Made by a program: the position numbers and the translations under genes. Under the pieces are notes generated by a model. That model saw nothing but the letters and a program-made list of their open reading frames with translations, searched no databases and had not been told where the DNA came from. From an uncultured Chlorobiales bacterium (lineage in GTDB: Bacteria > Bacteroidota > Chlorobiia > Chlorobiales > Chlorobiaceae), in NCBI GenBank assembly GCA_903901395.1, contig CAIUQW010000328.1, forward strand, positions 1 through 6,009: 6,009 nucleotides of DNA. Reading direction: 5' to 3'. Of this stretch, positions 1-5,186 are shown in pieces; positions within the stretch are counted from its first letter, which is position 1, and every line of letters begins with the position of its first letter.

Positions 1-209
1 ATCTCCTTGCGCGGCGGCGTGGCGGTGTAGCCGGTGATGACGATTTCGTCGATCCCAGCCGCATCAGCGGTGCGGAACATCGCGCCGACGTTCCACATGC
101 TGCGGATGTTGTGCAAGACAAGCGTCACCGGATGGCGAGCCGAAGTTGCATAGGCATCGGGCGCGAGCCGCCCCATCTCCGCGCCCGCCAACTGCCTGAA
201 ATCCGCCAT
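1..209 (-). CDS. SpoU/TrmH-family RNA 2'-O-methyltransferase, N-terminal part (cut by window edge)
   Basis: The 69 visible codons begin at ATG 209 and run off the left edge. Residues 34-49 read NIRSMWNVGAMFRTAD, which is motif 1 of the SpoU class (Asn, Arg and Gly of N-x-R-S-x-x-N-x-G-x-x-F-R-T-A-D). Residues 60-67, GYTATPPR, match the next conserved stretch. Known members are SPOUT-fold (trefoil-knot) enzymes that move a methyl group from S-adenosylmethionine to a ribose 2'-hydroxyl in tRNA or rRNA; the SAM-binding motifs 2 and 3 lie outside the window, so the target RNA cannot be named. The gene starts one base after the hisC stop (TGA-G-ATG) and has no clear Shine-Dalgarno of its own, which suggests translational coupling to hisC. 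The family call is firm; the subfamily is open. Confidence 0.88.
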   Translation of the reverse strand, partial: MADFRQLAGAEMGRLAPDAYATSARHPVTLVLHNIRSMWNVGAMFRTADAAGIDEIVITGYTATPPRKE

Positions 210-210
210 C

Positions 211-1278
211 TCAGAGCGTTTTCAGCAGCTCCAGCAGGCGGTCGTTCTCCTCTTTGAGACCGACGTTGAAGCGCAGGCAGTTCGCCATGAGCGGATAACC
301 CGAGACGTTGCGCACCAGCACCCCGGCGTTTTTCAGCTTTTTGAACACCTCGGTGGCGTTGGCGACGCGGATGATCAGGAAGTTGGTGTCACTCTCGAAC
401 ATCTCGATGCCGGGTATTCCGGCCAGCGCCGCCTCGATGCGCTGCCGCTCGGCGAGGATGTACTGCACGGCGTCGGTCACGAGCGAGTAGTTTTCGAGTA
501 TGGCCATGAGCGTAATTTCCGCCAGGCGGCTCGACGCGAAGGGAATCTTTGGCTTGGAAATTTCAGCCATCAGCGCGGGATTGGCTATCGCGAAACCGAT
601 GCGCATTCCGGCCAGGGCGAGCGCCTTGGACATGGTGCGCAGCACGATCACATTCGGATAGCGGTCGATCAGGTCGAGCGCCGAACGCTCGCGCGAGAAC
701 TCAACATAGGCCTCATCGACAAGCACGATGGCGTCCGCCGCCTCGACGATGCGCTCGATCTCCTCGTGCGAGAGCGACTTGCTGGTCGGGTTGTTCGGCG
801 TGGAGAGCACGATGAAATCGACCTGCTCGCGCCCGGCCACTTCGATGATCGCATCTACGTCGAACGACAGATCGTCACGCATCGGCGCATCGACCACCTC
901 GGCCTGCTGAAGACGCGCGAGCTTGTCGTAGAGCGAGAACGACGGCTCGGGAATCAGCACTTTGCGCCCCGCGCCGAGGCACGCCATGAAAATGGTATAG
1001 AGCATCTCGTTCGAGCCGTTGCTCATGATCACCGACTCCGGCGACACGCCGAGGAAGGATGCATAGGCAGCCATGCCGCGATAGGGCAGAATGTCGGGGT
1101 AGCGATTCCACGGCTCCTGGCGGAACTGGTCGAGAATCTTCTCCTTGAGCCACGAGGGCAGGTCGAAGGGGTTCTCGTTCTGGTTCAGCTTGACCTCGGC
1201 CTCCTGGCCGCCCTCGACTTTGTAGGTCTCGATATGCTCCAGGGCAGGATTGAGCATGGCCCTGAACTCTCTTTTCAT
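211..1278 (-). CDS. hisC: Histidinol-phosphate aminotransferase HisC
   Basis: This PLP enzyme transfers the amino group of glutamate to imidazole-acetol phosphate, giving histidinol phosphate in cytosolic histidine synthesis. With the ATG at 1278 it is 355 residues, normal for a class I/II HisC. Visible motifs are the substrate-loop NENP (34-37), RYPD (59-62), SNGSNE for the PLP phosphate (86-91), TPNNPT (160-165), VDEAY with the pyridine-nitrogen Asp (187-191), TMSKALALAG with the Schiff-base Lys218, and CLRFNVG with the carboxylate-binding Arg336. The frame stays open upstream to a TTG at 1350, but that codon lies in the -35 box of the predicted promoter and the next ATG (1323) overlaps the -10, so both fall before the probable transcript start. 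ATG 1257 (residue 8), with GAGAG nine bases upstream, is a possible alternative start. No other his gene is in the window. The RNA methyltransferase gene follows after one base. Confidence 0.95.
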   Translation of the reverse strand: MKREFRAMLNPALEHIETYKVEGGQEAEVKLNQNENPFDLPSWLKEKILDQFRQEPWNRYPDILPYRGMAAYASFLGVSPESVIMSNGSNEMLYTIFMACLGAGRKVLIPEPSFSLYDKLARLQQAEVVDAPMRDDLSFDVDAIIEVAGREQVDFIVLSTPNNPTSKSLSHEEIERIVEAADAIVLVDEAYVEFSRERSALDLIDRYPNVIVLRTMSKALALAGMRIGFAIANPALMAEISKPKIPFASSRLAEITLMAILENYSLVTDAVQYILAERQRIEAALAGIPGIEMFESDTNFLIIRVANATEVFKKLKNAGVLVRNVSGYPLMANCLRFNVGLKEENDRLLELLKTL

Positions 1279-1321
1279 GTTGCCTGATTTAACGGTTTTC
1301 GACGTCGTAAGAATGTGCGCC

Positions 1322-1350
1322 ATAATAACTCTGGCTATGACACCATCCAA
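1322..1350 (-). promoter_or_regulatory. Sigma70-like promoter of hisC
   Basis: On the minus strand the -35 box is TTGGAT (1350-1345), followed by a 17-base spacer and the -10 box TATTAT (1327-1322, one mismatch to consensus). Transcription would begin near 1315, leaving a leader of about 37 bases to the ATG at 1278. Oligo-A runs just upstream of the -35 (minus-strand sense) could act as an UP element. The spacing and -10 are good; activity is inferred. Confidence 0.6.
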
Positions 1351-1384
1351 GAAACGATTTTTTGCATTTTTCGTAAAAAAAAAC

Positions 1385-1412
1385 TGGACAGGGAATTTTT
1401 TTTCACTACATT
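1385..1412 (+). promoter_or_regulatory. Possible promoter of the sigma-like gene
   Basis: TGGACA (1385-1390), a 16-base spacer and TACATT (1407-1412) form a sigma70-like arrangement with one mismatch in the -35 and two in the -10. It lies 49 bases before the ATG at 1461 and points away from the hisC promoter. The region is so AT-rich that a chance match is a real possibility. Confidence 0.3.
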
Positions 1413-1449
1413 AAAACAGGACAAAAATTATCCACTTTATTCAAAACAC

Positions 1450-1455
1450 AAGGAG
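1450..1455 (+). promoter_or_regulatory. Strong ribosome binding site
   Basis: AAGGAG five bases before ATG 1461 is the best Shine-Dalgarno in the window. It fixes the start of the sigma-like gene and supports that this short ORF is really translated. Confidence 0.8.
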
Positions 1456-1460
1456 CTACC

Positions 1461-1880
1461 ATGATAGAGATCAAGAAAACCCCGCTGGACCTGATCGACG
1501 ACATATACAGCCTTGCCTACTGGATGACCGGCAGCGAAAAGGCATCGAGCGATCTTGTGAGCACCACCTGCCTGAACGCGGATTTGAAGGCGTCGGAAAC
1601 CGAAGTTCTGAAGACTTTCCGTGAATGTTATATCGATGCGTACGGGCAGAATGCCGATCTCGATATTCACGAAACCGCTGAAAACGCTGGTGGCCTGATC
1701 GACTCACTGAGGCAGTGGACTGCCGACATCAAGCTTTCTGTGCTCCTCTCCGAGCTGACCGGCATGAGGCACGCGCAGATTTCCGACATCATCGGAAAGC
1801 CGGTCGATACGGTCAGACTCTGGCTCTTCTGGGGCCGCAAGTTCTTCGCGCACGACAATCTCATGAGAGCTTCCGCCTGA
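1461..1880 (+). CDS. Orphan small sigma-70/ECF-like protein, degenerate
   Basis: The product is 139 residues. I do not recognise a named gene, but the layout resembles an ECF sigma factor. Residues 9-40 (LDLIDDIYSLAYWMTG, then a DLVSTTCLNA segment) resemble sigma region 2.1-2.2, where ECF proteins have A-x-R-L-T-G then EDLVQETFLRA. Residues 50-61 (LKTFRECYIDAY) sit where region 2.4 should be. Residues 91-129 (KLSVLLSELTGMRHAQISDI, then GKPVDTVRLWLFWGRKFF) match region 4, a helix-turn-helix that would read a -35 element. Key region 2 positions are altered (STT for QET, Cys for Phe) and it is shorter than the usual 160-200 residues. It may be a weak sigma factor, a DNA-binding derivative or an RNA polymerase-binding regulator. 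It stands alone between divergent hisC and its own terminator, with no anti-sigma gene beside it. Its reality as a gene is well supported by its RBS, third-codon GC and terminator; its function is inference. Confidence 0.8.
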   Translation: MIEIKKTPLDLIDDIYSLAYWMTGSEKASSDLVSTTCLNADLKASETEVLKTFRECYIDAYGQNADLDIHETAENAGGLIDSLRQWTADIKLSVLLSELTGMRHAQISDIIGKPVDTVRLWLFWGRKFFAHDNLMRASA

Positions 1881-1903
1881 ATTTTCTCCTCATACTCCTC
1901 GGT

Positions 1904-1941
1904 AAAGGGCCGGTCTTGGGAGGGACTGGCCTTTTGCTTTT
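1904..1941 (+). terminator. Intrinsic terminator after the sigma-like gene
   Basis: The left arm AAAGGGCCGGTC (1904-1915) pairs with GACTGGCCTTTT (1924-1935) through 12 pairs including two G-U, with an 8-base loop. The tail TTTTGCTTTT (1932-1941) follows. It begins 23 bases after the stop codon. The T-rich tail is also where the -35 of the hldD promoter would fall. Confidence 0.85.
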
Positions 1942-1962
1942 CCCCGCAGCCGGAGGTATATT
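1934..1962 (+). promoter_or_regulatory. Probable promoter of hldD-phoH
   Basis: TTGCTT (1934-1939), a 17-base spacer and TATATT (1957-1962, one mismatch) form a sigma70-like promoter. Predicted transcription starts near 1969, giving a leader of about 25 bases. The GGAGG at 1952-1956 lies in the spacer, too far from ATG 1994 to be its ribosome binding site. Confidence 0.45.
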
Positions 1963-1993
1963 TTTTCGACTCTCAACCATTTGACCTTTTTGC

Positions 1994-2989
1994 ATGATCA
2001 TCATTACCGGCGGCGCGGGATTCATCGGCAGCGCCATGCTCTGGGAACTCAATCGCAACGGCATCGAACAGGTGCTCATCGTCGATGACCTCGGCAAGGC
2101 ATCCGAGGGGAAATGGCTCAATCTCCGGGGCCTCCGCTACGCCGACTTCATCCACAAGGACGACCTCCCCGCCCTGCTCGATCACGACCGGCTTCCGAAG
2201 ATCGAGGCCGTCATCCACATGGGCGCCATCAGCTCCACCACCGAACAGGACGCCAACCTCCTTCTGCGCAACAACTTCGAATACTCGAAAATGCTCGCCA
2301 AATGGTGCGCCATAAAGGATGCTCGTTTCATCTACGCCTCCAGCGCGGCCACCTTCGGCGATGGCTCCGAGGGGTACAGCGACGGCATCGAAGCGCTCGA
2401 CCGGCTCAGGCCGCTGAACATGTACGGCTACTCGAAGCACCTCTTCGACGGCTGGGCGCTGCGCAACGGCATCCTCGAAAAAGCGGCGGGCCTCAAGTTC
2501 TTCAACGTTTACGGCCCGAACGAGTACCACAAGGATGACATGACCAGCGTCGTCTACAAGGCCTTCAACCAGATCGGCGAAACCGGCTCTGTGCGACTCT
2601 TCAGATCGCATCGTCCCGATTACGCCGACGGCGAGCAGATGCGCGATTTCGTCTATGTGAAGGATTGCACCCGGATCATGCAATGGCTCATCGAAACCCC
2701 GTCGGCGACCGGCCTCTTCAACATCGGCACCGGCCAGGCGCGAAGCTTCAGGGATCTGGTGACGGCGACCTTCGAGGCGATGAAGCGGCCCGTCAGCATC
2801 GAGTTTATCGATATGCCCGAAACGATTCGGGACAAATACCAGTATTATACCTGTGCAGACTGCAACCGCCTCCGGCAGGCTGGCTACGACGGGTGGATGA
2901 CGCCGCTCGAAGAGGGGGTGAAGGATTACGTCGAGAACTACCTCAGCAAACCAATCCCGCATCTGGATACGTCGGCACTTGGAGCGTAA
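1994..2989 (+). CDS. hldD: ADP-L-glycero-D-manno-heptose 6-epimerase HldD (RfaD)
   Basis: This enzyme converts ADP-D-glycero-D-manno-heptose to the L,D form, the last step in making the heptose donor for the LPS inner core, in the cytosol. It is a 331-residue extended SDR protein, slightly longer than E. coli HldD (310). The Rossmann motif TGGAGFIG is at 5-12, the NADP-contacting VDDL at 30-33, GAISSTTE at 77-84 and ASSAATFGDG at 115-124. The catalytic Tyr144/Lys148 lie in MYGYSK, and Lys180 in FNVYGPNEYHKDDMTSV corresponds to the second catalytic Lys described in E. coli. RDFVYVKD (217-224) and FNIGTGQARSF (242-252) are also family-typical. The start is fixed because the protein begins directly with the first beta strand. 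No Shine-Dalgarno precedes it. phoH follows after 19 bases, so the two are probably co-transcribed. A long open frame on the other strand is only its shadow. Confidence 0.96.
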   Translation: MIIITGGAGFIGSAMLWELNRNGIEQVLIVDDLGKASEGKWLNLRGLRYADFIHKDDLPALLDHDRLPKIEAVIHMGAISSTTEQDANLLLRNNFEYSKMLAKWCAIKDARFIYASSAATFGDGSEGYSDGIEALDRLRPLNMYGYSKHLFDGWALRNGILEKAAGLKFFNVYGPNEYHKDDMTSVVYKAFNQIGETGSVRLFRSHRPDYADGEQMRDFVYVKDCTRIMQWLIETPSATGLFNIGTGQARSFRDLVTATFEAMKRPVSIEFIDMPETIRDKYQYYTCADCNRLRQAGYDGWMTPLEEGVKDYVENYLSKPIPHLDTSALGA

Positions 2990-2998
2990 TATCAAACC

Positions 2999-3002
2999 AG
3001 GA
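2999..3002 (+). promoter_or_regulatory. Ribosome binding site that decides the phoH start
   Basis: AGGA (in AGGAAAA, 2999-3005) is six bases before TTG 3009. The alternative in-frame TTG at 2979, inside the end of hldD, has no comparable signal, so 3009 is preferred. Confidence 0.55.
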
Positions 3003-3008
3003 AAACCT

Positions 3009-3965
3009 TTGACTGAAAAAACGATCGAATTCGAGGGAATCGAGCCTGTCATCATTTTCGGGCCGTACGACAGCTATCTGAAAAAAGTTCGTGAAGCGTT
3101 CCCAGACATTCGAATCAATGCGCGTGGCGCGAAAATCACCATCGGCGGCGACGAACCCGATCTGACCGCCATCGAAAAGATTTTCAGGGAGATGATCTTC
3201 CTCGCCGACCAGCACGGCGAAGTGCTCGAAAACGACGTCACCGCCCTCGTCAGCCTGGCGCTCTCGCCGGTCTCCCGCCCTGCGGCCGCCCTTGCCGGTG
3301 ACAAGGACGTAATCGTCGAAACGAAAGATTACGTCGTCAAGGCCAAAACCGACGGCCAGCGCCGGATGGTTGCCGAAGCGCGAACCAACGACATCGTTTT
3401 CGCCATCGGCCCGGCGGGCACAGGAAAAACCTACACGGCAGTGGCCATCGCGGTGGCCGCGTGGAAAGCGAAAACCATCAAGCGCATCGTGCTGGCCCGT
3501 CCGGCGGTCGAGGCGGGCGAAAGCCTCGGCTTCCTGCCCGGCGACCTCGCCCAGAAGATCGACCCGTATCTACGCCCGCTCTACGACGCGCTTCAGGACA
3601 TGCTCACCGCCGAAAAGCTCAAGTTTCTCACCGAGCGCCGCGTCATCGAAATCGTGCCGCTCGCCTACATGCGCGGACGCACGCTGAACAACTCCTTCAT
3701 CATCCTCGACGAAGCCCAGAACGCATCGAGCAAGCAGATGATGATGTGCCTGACCCGCCTCGGCGTCAACTCGAAAGCGATCATCACCGGCGACGTCACC
3801 CAGGTTGACCTTCCGAAAGAGATGGAATCGGGGCTGATGAACGCGCAAAAAATACTCAAGGGGATCAAGGGGATCAGCTTCGTCACTCTCGACAAATCGG
3901 ACGTGGTGCGCCATCGCCTCGTCAAGGACATCATCGATGCCTACGAGCGCCACGAAGAGGGGTAG
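3009..3965 (+). CDS. phoH: PhoH-like ATPase (PhoH/YbeZ family)
   Basis: This is a cytosolic P-loop ATPase. Family members have been linked to RNA metabolism and ribosome-related functions, but the exact activity is unsettled. From TTG 3009 it is 318 residues (328 from TTG 2979). About 80 N-terminal residues form the small KH-like domain seen in YbeZ-type proteins (IIFGPYDSYLKKVREAFPDI, then INARGAKITIGGDE). The ATPase core follows: Walker A GPAGTGKT (134-141), RPAVEAGESLGFLPGDL (174-190), Walker B IILDEAQNAS (231-240), GDVTQVDLP (261-269) and the Arg-rich RHRLVKDII near the end. All nucleotide-binding residues are present, so it looks active. It sits just downstream of hldD, with which it probably shares a transcript. 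In many bacteria the next gene is ybeY, but here a ferredoxin gene follows after 172 bases. Confidence 0.95.
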   Translation: MTEKTIEFEGIEPVIIFGPYDSYLKKVREAFPDIRINARGAKITIGGDEPDLTAIEKIFREMIFLADQHGEVLENDVTALVSLALSPVSRPAAALAGDKDVIVETKDYVVKAKTDGQRRMVAEARTNDIVFAIGPAGTGKTYTAVAIAVAAWKAKTIKRIVLARPAVEAGESLGFLPGDLAQKIDPYLRPLYDALQDMLTAEKLKFLTERRVIEIVPLAYMRGRTLNNSFIILDEAQNASSKQMMMCLTRLGVNSKAIITGDVTQVDLPKEMESGLMNAQKILKGIKGISFVTLDKSDVVRHRLVKDIIDAYERHEEG

Positions 3966-4137
3966 CGGAAAAGCGACCCGAAAGAAATGGAACTTTGATC
4001 GAGCGGTTCAGGTTTCTTGATAGTCAGAGCCGCGCCTCCCACGAAAATGAGCTGTTCATGACGGTGAAACAGAAAAGATGGCAAACTCTGATTCGTTACG
4101 GAAAGCCCTTTTCATCCACTATCAAACCAGAGAAACC
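3966..4137. other. Intergenic region phoH-fdx1, no gene seen
   Basis: These 172 bases hold no convincing ORF: the open frames crossing them are extensions or shadows of the ferredoxin frame. I see no strong terminator after phoH, only a loose pairing of AAGAAA and GAAC (near 3982-3993) with GTTC and TTTCTT (near 4006-4018). The -35/-10 candidates (TTGATC at 3995, TGATAG at 4018) are poor. The first ferredoxin may therefore be partly read through from hldD-phoH, or have a promoter I cannot recognise. Confidence 0.5.
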
Positions 4138-4326
4138 ATGGCACACCGTATTACTGAAGAATGCACCTACTGCGGAGCTTGCGAGCCCGAATGCCCGGTG
4201 AACGCGATCTCTGCTGGCGACTCCATATATGTTATCGATGAAGAAGTCTGCGTGGATTGCGTCGGCTATCACGACATCCCCGCCTGCGTCGATGTCTGCC
4301 CGGTCGATTGTATCTTCAAGGTATAA
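4138..4326 (+). CDS. 2[4Fe-4S] ferredoxin, Chlorobium type (first copy)
   Basis: This small soluble electron carrier has 62 residues. In green sulfur bacteria such ferredoxins accept electrons from the FA/FB clusters of the type I reaction centre and feed ferredoxin-dependent oxidoreductases, including the CO2-fixing synthases of the reductive TCA cycle. The first motif is CTYCGACEPECP (Cys9, 12, 15, 19). The second is expanded: Cys38-x2-Cys41-x8-Cys50-x3-Cys54. A ninth Cys, Cys58, is probably not a ligand. By the family pattern, cluster I uses Cys9, 12, 15, 54 and cluster II uses Cys19, 38, 41, 50. The frame is open to an ATG at 4078, but the family N-terminus (MAHRITEECTYC) fixes the start at 4138. 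No good Shine-Dalgarno is present, only a weak AGAGA. It is 38/62 identical to the second copy downstream, with most changes in residues 35-48. Confidence 0.96.
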   Translation: MAHRITEECTYCGACEPECPVNAISAGDSIYVIDEEVCVDCVGYHDIPACVDVCPVDCIFKV

Positions 4327-4342
4327 GCACCACCCATCAAAG

Positions 4343-4378
4343 CCCGCCGCCCAGAGAAATACCTCGCAGGACGGCGGG
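4343..4378. terminator. Hairpin after the first ferredoxin gene
   Basis: CCCGCCG (4343-4349) and CGGCGGG (4372-4378) are perfectly complementary, and two more C-G pairs form if A4371 is bulged. The loop is about 20 bases. It lies 16 bases after the stop. No T tract follows directly (TCTGATCTTC), so it may be a weak terminator or a 3'-end stabiliser and not a full stop. Confidence 0.5.
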
Positions 4379-4434
4379 TCTGATCTTCAATGACTCTCAT
4401 TCTGATCTTTTCGTTTCAAATATTTCAGCCCTTG

Positions 4435-4465
4435 TTGTTTTTCAGGCATGAAAAAAGCTTATATT
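4435..4465 (+). promoter_or_regulatory. Possible promoter of the second ferredoxin gene
   Basis: A good -10-like TATATT (4460-4465) is preceded by TTGTTT (4435-4440) at a long 19-base spacing. Just downstream, ATTGATT occurs twice (4463-4469 and 4472-4478) and a pyrimidine-rich run covers about 4483-4502. The leader would be about 55 bases. The repeated ATTGATT could be an operator half-site pair or simply AT-rich leader; only the -10 is convincing. Confidence 0.35.
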
Positions 4466-4526
4466 GATTAGATTGATTGAAATTGTTCTTTTCTCTTTTC
4501 CTTAACTATCAAAGTACGTCATCAAT

Positions 4527-4715
4527 ATGGCACTTTATATCACCGACGAATGCACCTACTGCGGTGCTTGCGAACCCGATTGCCCGACCAATGCGATCTC
4601 CGCTGGTACCGAAATCTACGTTATCGATGCATCCCTTTGCAACGAATGCGAAGGCGTAGATGGTGGCGCGGCATGTGTTAACGTCTGCCCGGCAGAGTGC
4701 ATCGTTCAGGGCTGA
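4527..4715 (+). CDS. 2[4Fe-4S] ferredoxin, Chlorobium type (second copy)
   Basis: This paralogue of the first ferredoxin is also 62 residues. It has CTYCGACEPDCP (Cys9, 12, 15, 19), CNECEGVDGGAACVNVCP (Cys38, 41, 50, 54) and the extra Cys58. It carries the same likely role as a low-potential electron carrier between the photosystem and reductive enzymes. The loop between Cys41 and Cys50 differs strongly from the first copy (EGVDGGAA against VGYHDIPA), and the C-terminus is IVQG against IFKV, so partner preference or redox potential may differ; that is inference. The N-terminus MALYITDECTYC fits the family and fixes the start at 4527. No Shine-Dalgarno is visible. It has a 200-base gap upstream with its own possible promoter and a strong terminator downstream, so it is probably a single-gene transcript. 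Confidence 0.96.
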   Translation: MALYITDECTYCGACEPDCPTNAISAGTEIYVIDASLCNECEGVDGGAACVNVCPAECIVQG

Positions 4716-4740
4716 TCCAACCTTCCCCGGTTTGTCAGAT

Positions 4741-4774
4741 AAAAAAAGAGGCCTTTTGAAAGGCCTCTTTTTTT
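4741..4774. terminator. Bidirectional intrinsic terminator between convergent genes
   Basis: A perfect palindrome: seven A, then GAGGCCTTT, a two-base centre (TG), then AAAGGCCTC and seven T. In practice it forms a 15-bp stem with a four-base loop. The stem gives a U tract on either strand, so it can stop the second ferredoxin transcript from the left (25 bases after its stop) and the Dabb-protein transcript from the right (62 bases after its stop). Confidence 0.95.
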
Positions 4775-4836
4775 GTTGGTAGCAAAGGTCGCTGCTGGTT
4801 GAATTGGCATAAGCCTTTGCGAAGATACATCTCATC

Positions 4837-5139
4837 TCAGCATTCGTAATCCACCAGGCGCCTTTCGCTCGTTGCTCCGCCGATGAATGGCTTGAGCGCT
4901 TCATGTTCGGGGTGACGCTGGTAGGCTTCGAGGGCGGCGTTATCTGCAAATTCCGAATAGAGCACCACATCAGCCGAGGCGTTGGTCCGGCTGAAATCGA
5001 GACCAACCTCGATTGAAAGCAGCTCGGGAATCCTTCCTGCAAGCGCTTCGAGTTTCTCCTTGATGAGGCGGGCATTGACCTCTGCGCTGTTGCCGTGCGC
5101 CTCTGCTTTGAGACGCCACATCACGATATGCTTGACCAT
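4837..5139 (-). CDS. Stress-responsive alpha/beta-barrel (Dabb) domain protein
   Basis: The product is 100 residues, the full length of one Dabb domain (ferredoxin-like fold, usually dimeric). Family features are the start MVKHIVMWRLKAEA, the middle ADVVLYSEFADNAALEAYQRH (roughly 56-76) ending in HPEHEALKPFI, and the closing RRLVDYE near 93-99. Known members include plant stress proteins and bacterial proteins of mostly unknown role; a few relatives are cyclases or monooxygenase-like, but no catalytic residues can be assigned here. It lies 47 bases after the thioesterase gene on the same strand, so the two are probably co-transcribed, and the bidirectional terminator at 4741-4774 ends the unit. 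No Shine-Dalgarno is visible before ATG 5139. It is cytosolic, with no signal peptide. The family call is strong; the function is unknown. Confidence 0.9.
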   Translation of the reverse strand: MVKHIVMWRLKAEAHGNSAEVNARLIKEKLEALAGRIPELLSIEVGLDFSRTNASADVVLYSEFADNAALEAYQRHPEHEALKPFIGGATSERRLVDYEC

Positions 5140-5186
5140 GAAATGATTTTTGCTGGGAGTTGACAGAAACTGCCGACGGAAAGAGG

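Noticed and set aside
766..1287. A 173-residue plus-strand frame opposite hisC
   Set aside because: Antisense shadow of a well-supported hisC; the product is Leu/Glu/Arg-rich with no motif and no ribosome binding site that I could see.
1437..1864. Minus-strand frames of 65-78 residues across the sigma-like gene
   Set aside because: They lack start signals and family features, while the plus-strand frame has a strong ribosome binding site, coding-like codon use and a terminator.
2979..3008. Upstream TTG start of phoH overlapping the hldD stop
   Set aside because: It lacks a Shine-Dalgarno; TTG 3009 has AGGA at proper spacing. The upstream start is not excluded, only less likely.
1973..3055. 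A 360-residue open frame on the minus strand, longer than hldD itself
   Set aside because: It lies antisense to hldD and the start of phoH, both of which have clear family motifs. Its translation shows no recognisable domain; long antisense frames are common opposite GC-rich third codon positions.
3982..4018. Possible terminator hairpin after phoH
   Set aside because: Pairing is short and interrupted, the loop is large and no T tract follows.
4078..4137. N-terminal extension of the first ferredoxin from ATG 4078
   Set aside because: The added 20 residues are absent from the 62-residue ferredoxin family and from its neighbouring paralogue; no good ribosome binding site precedes ATG 4078.
4509..5075. 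A 188-residue minus-strand frame spanning the second ferredoxin, the terminator and the Dabb gene
   Set aside because: It runs through a strong bidirectional terminator and overlaps two confirmed genes in the wrong frame or strand.
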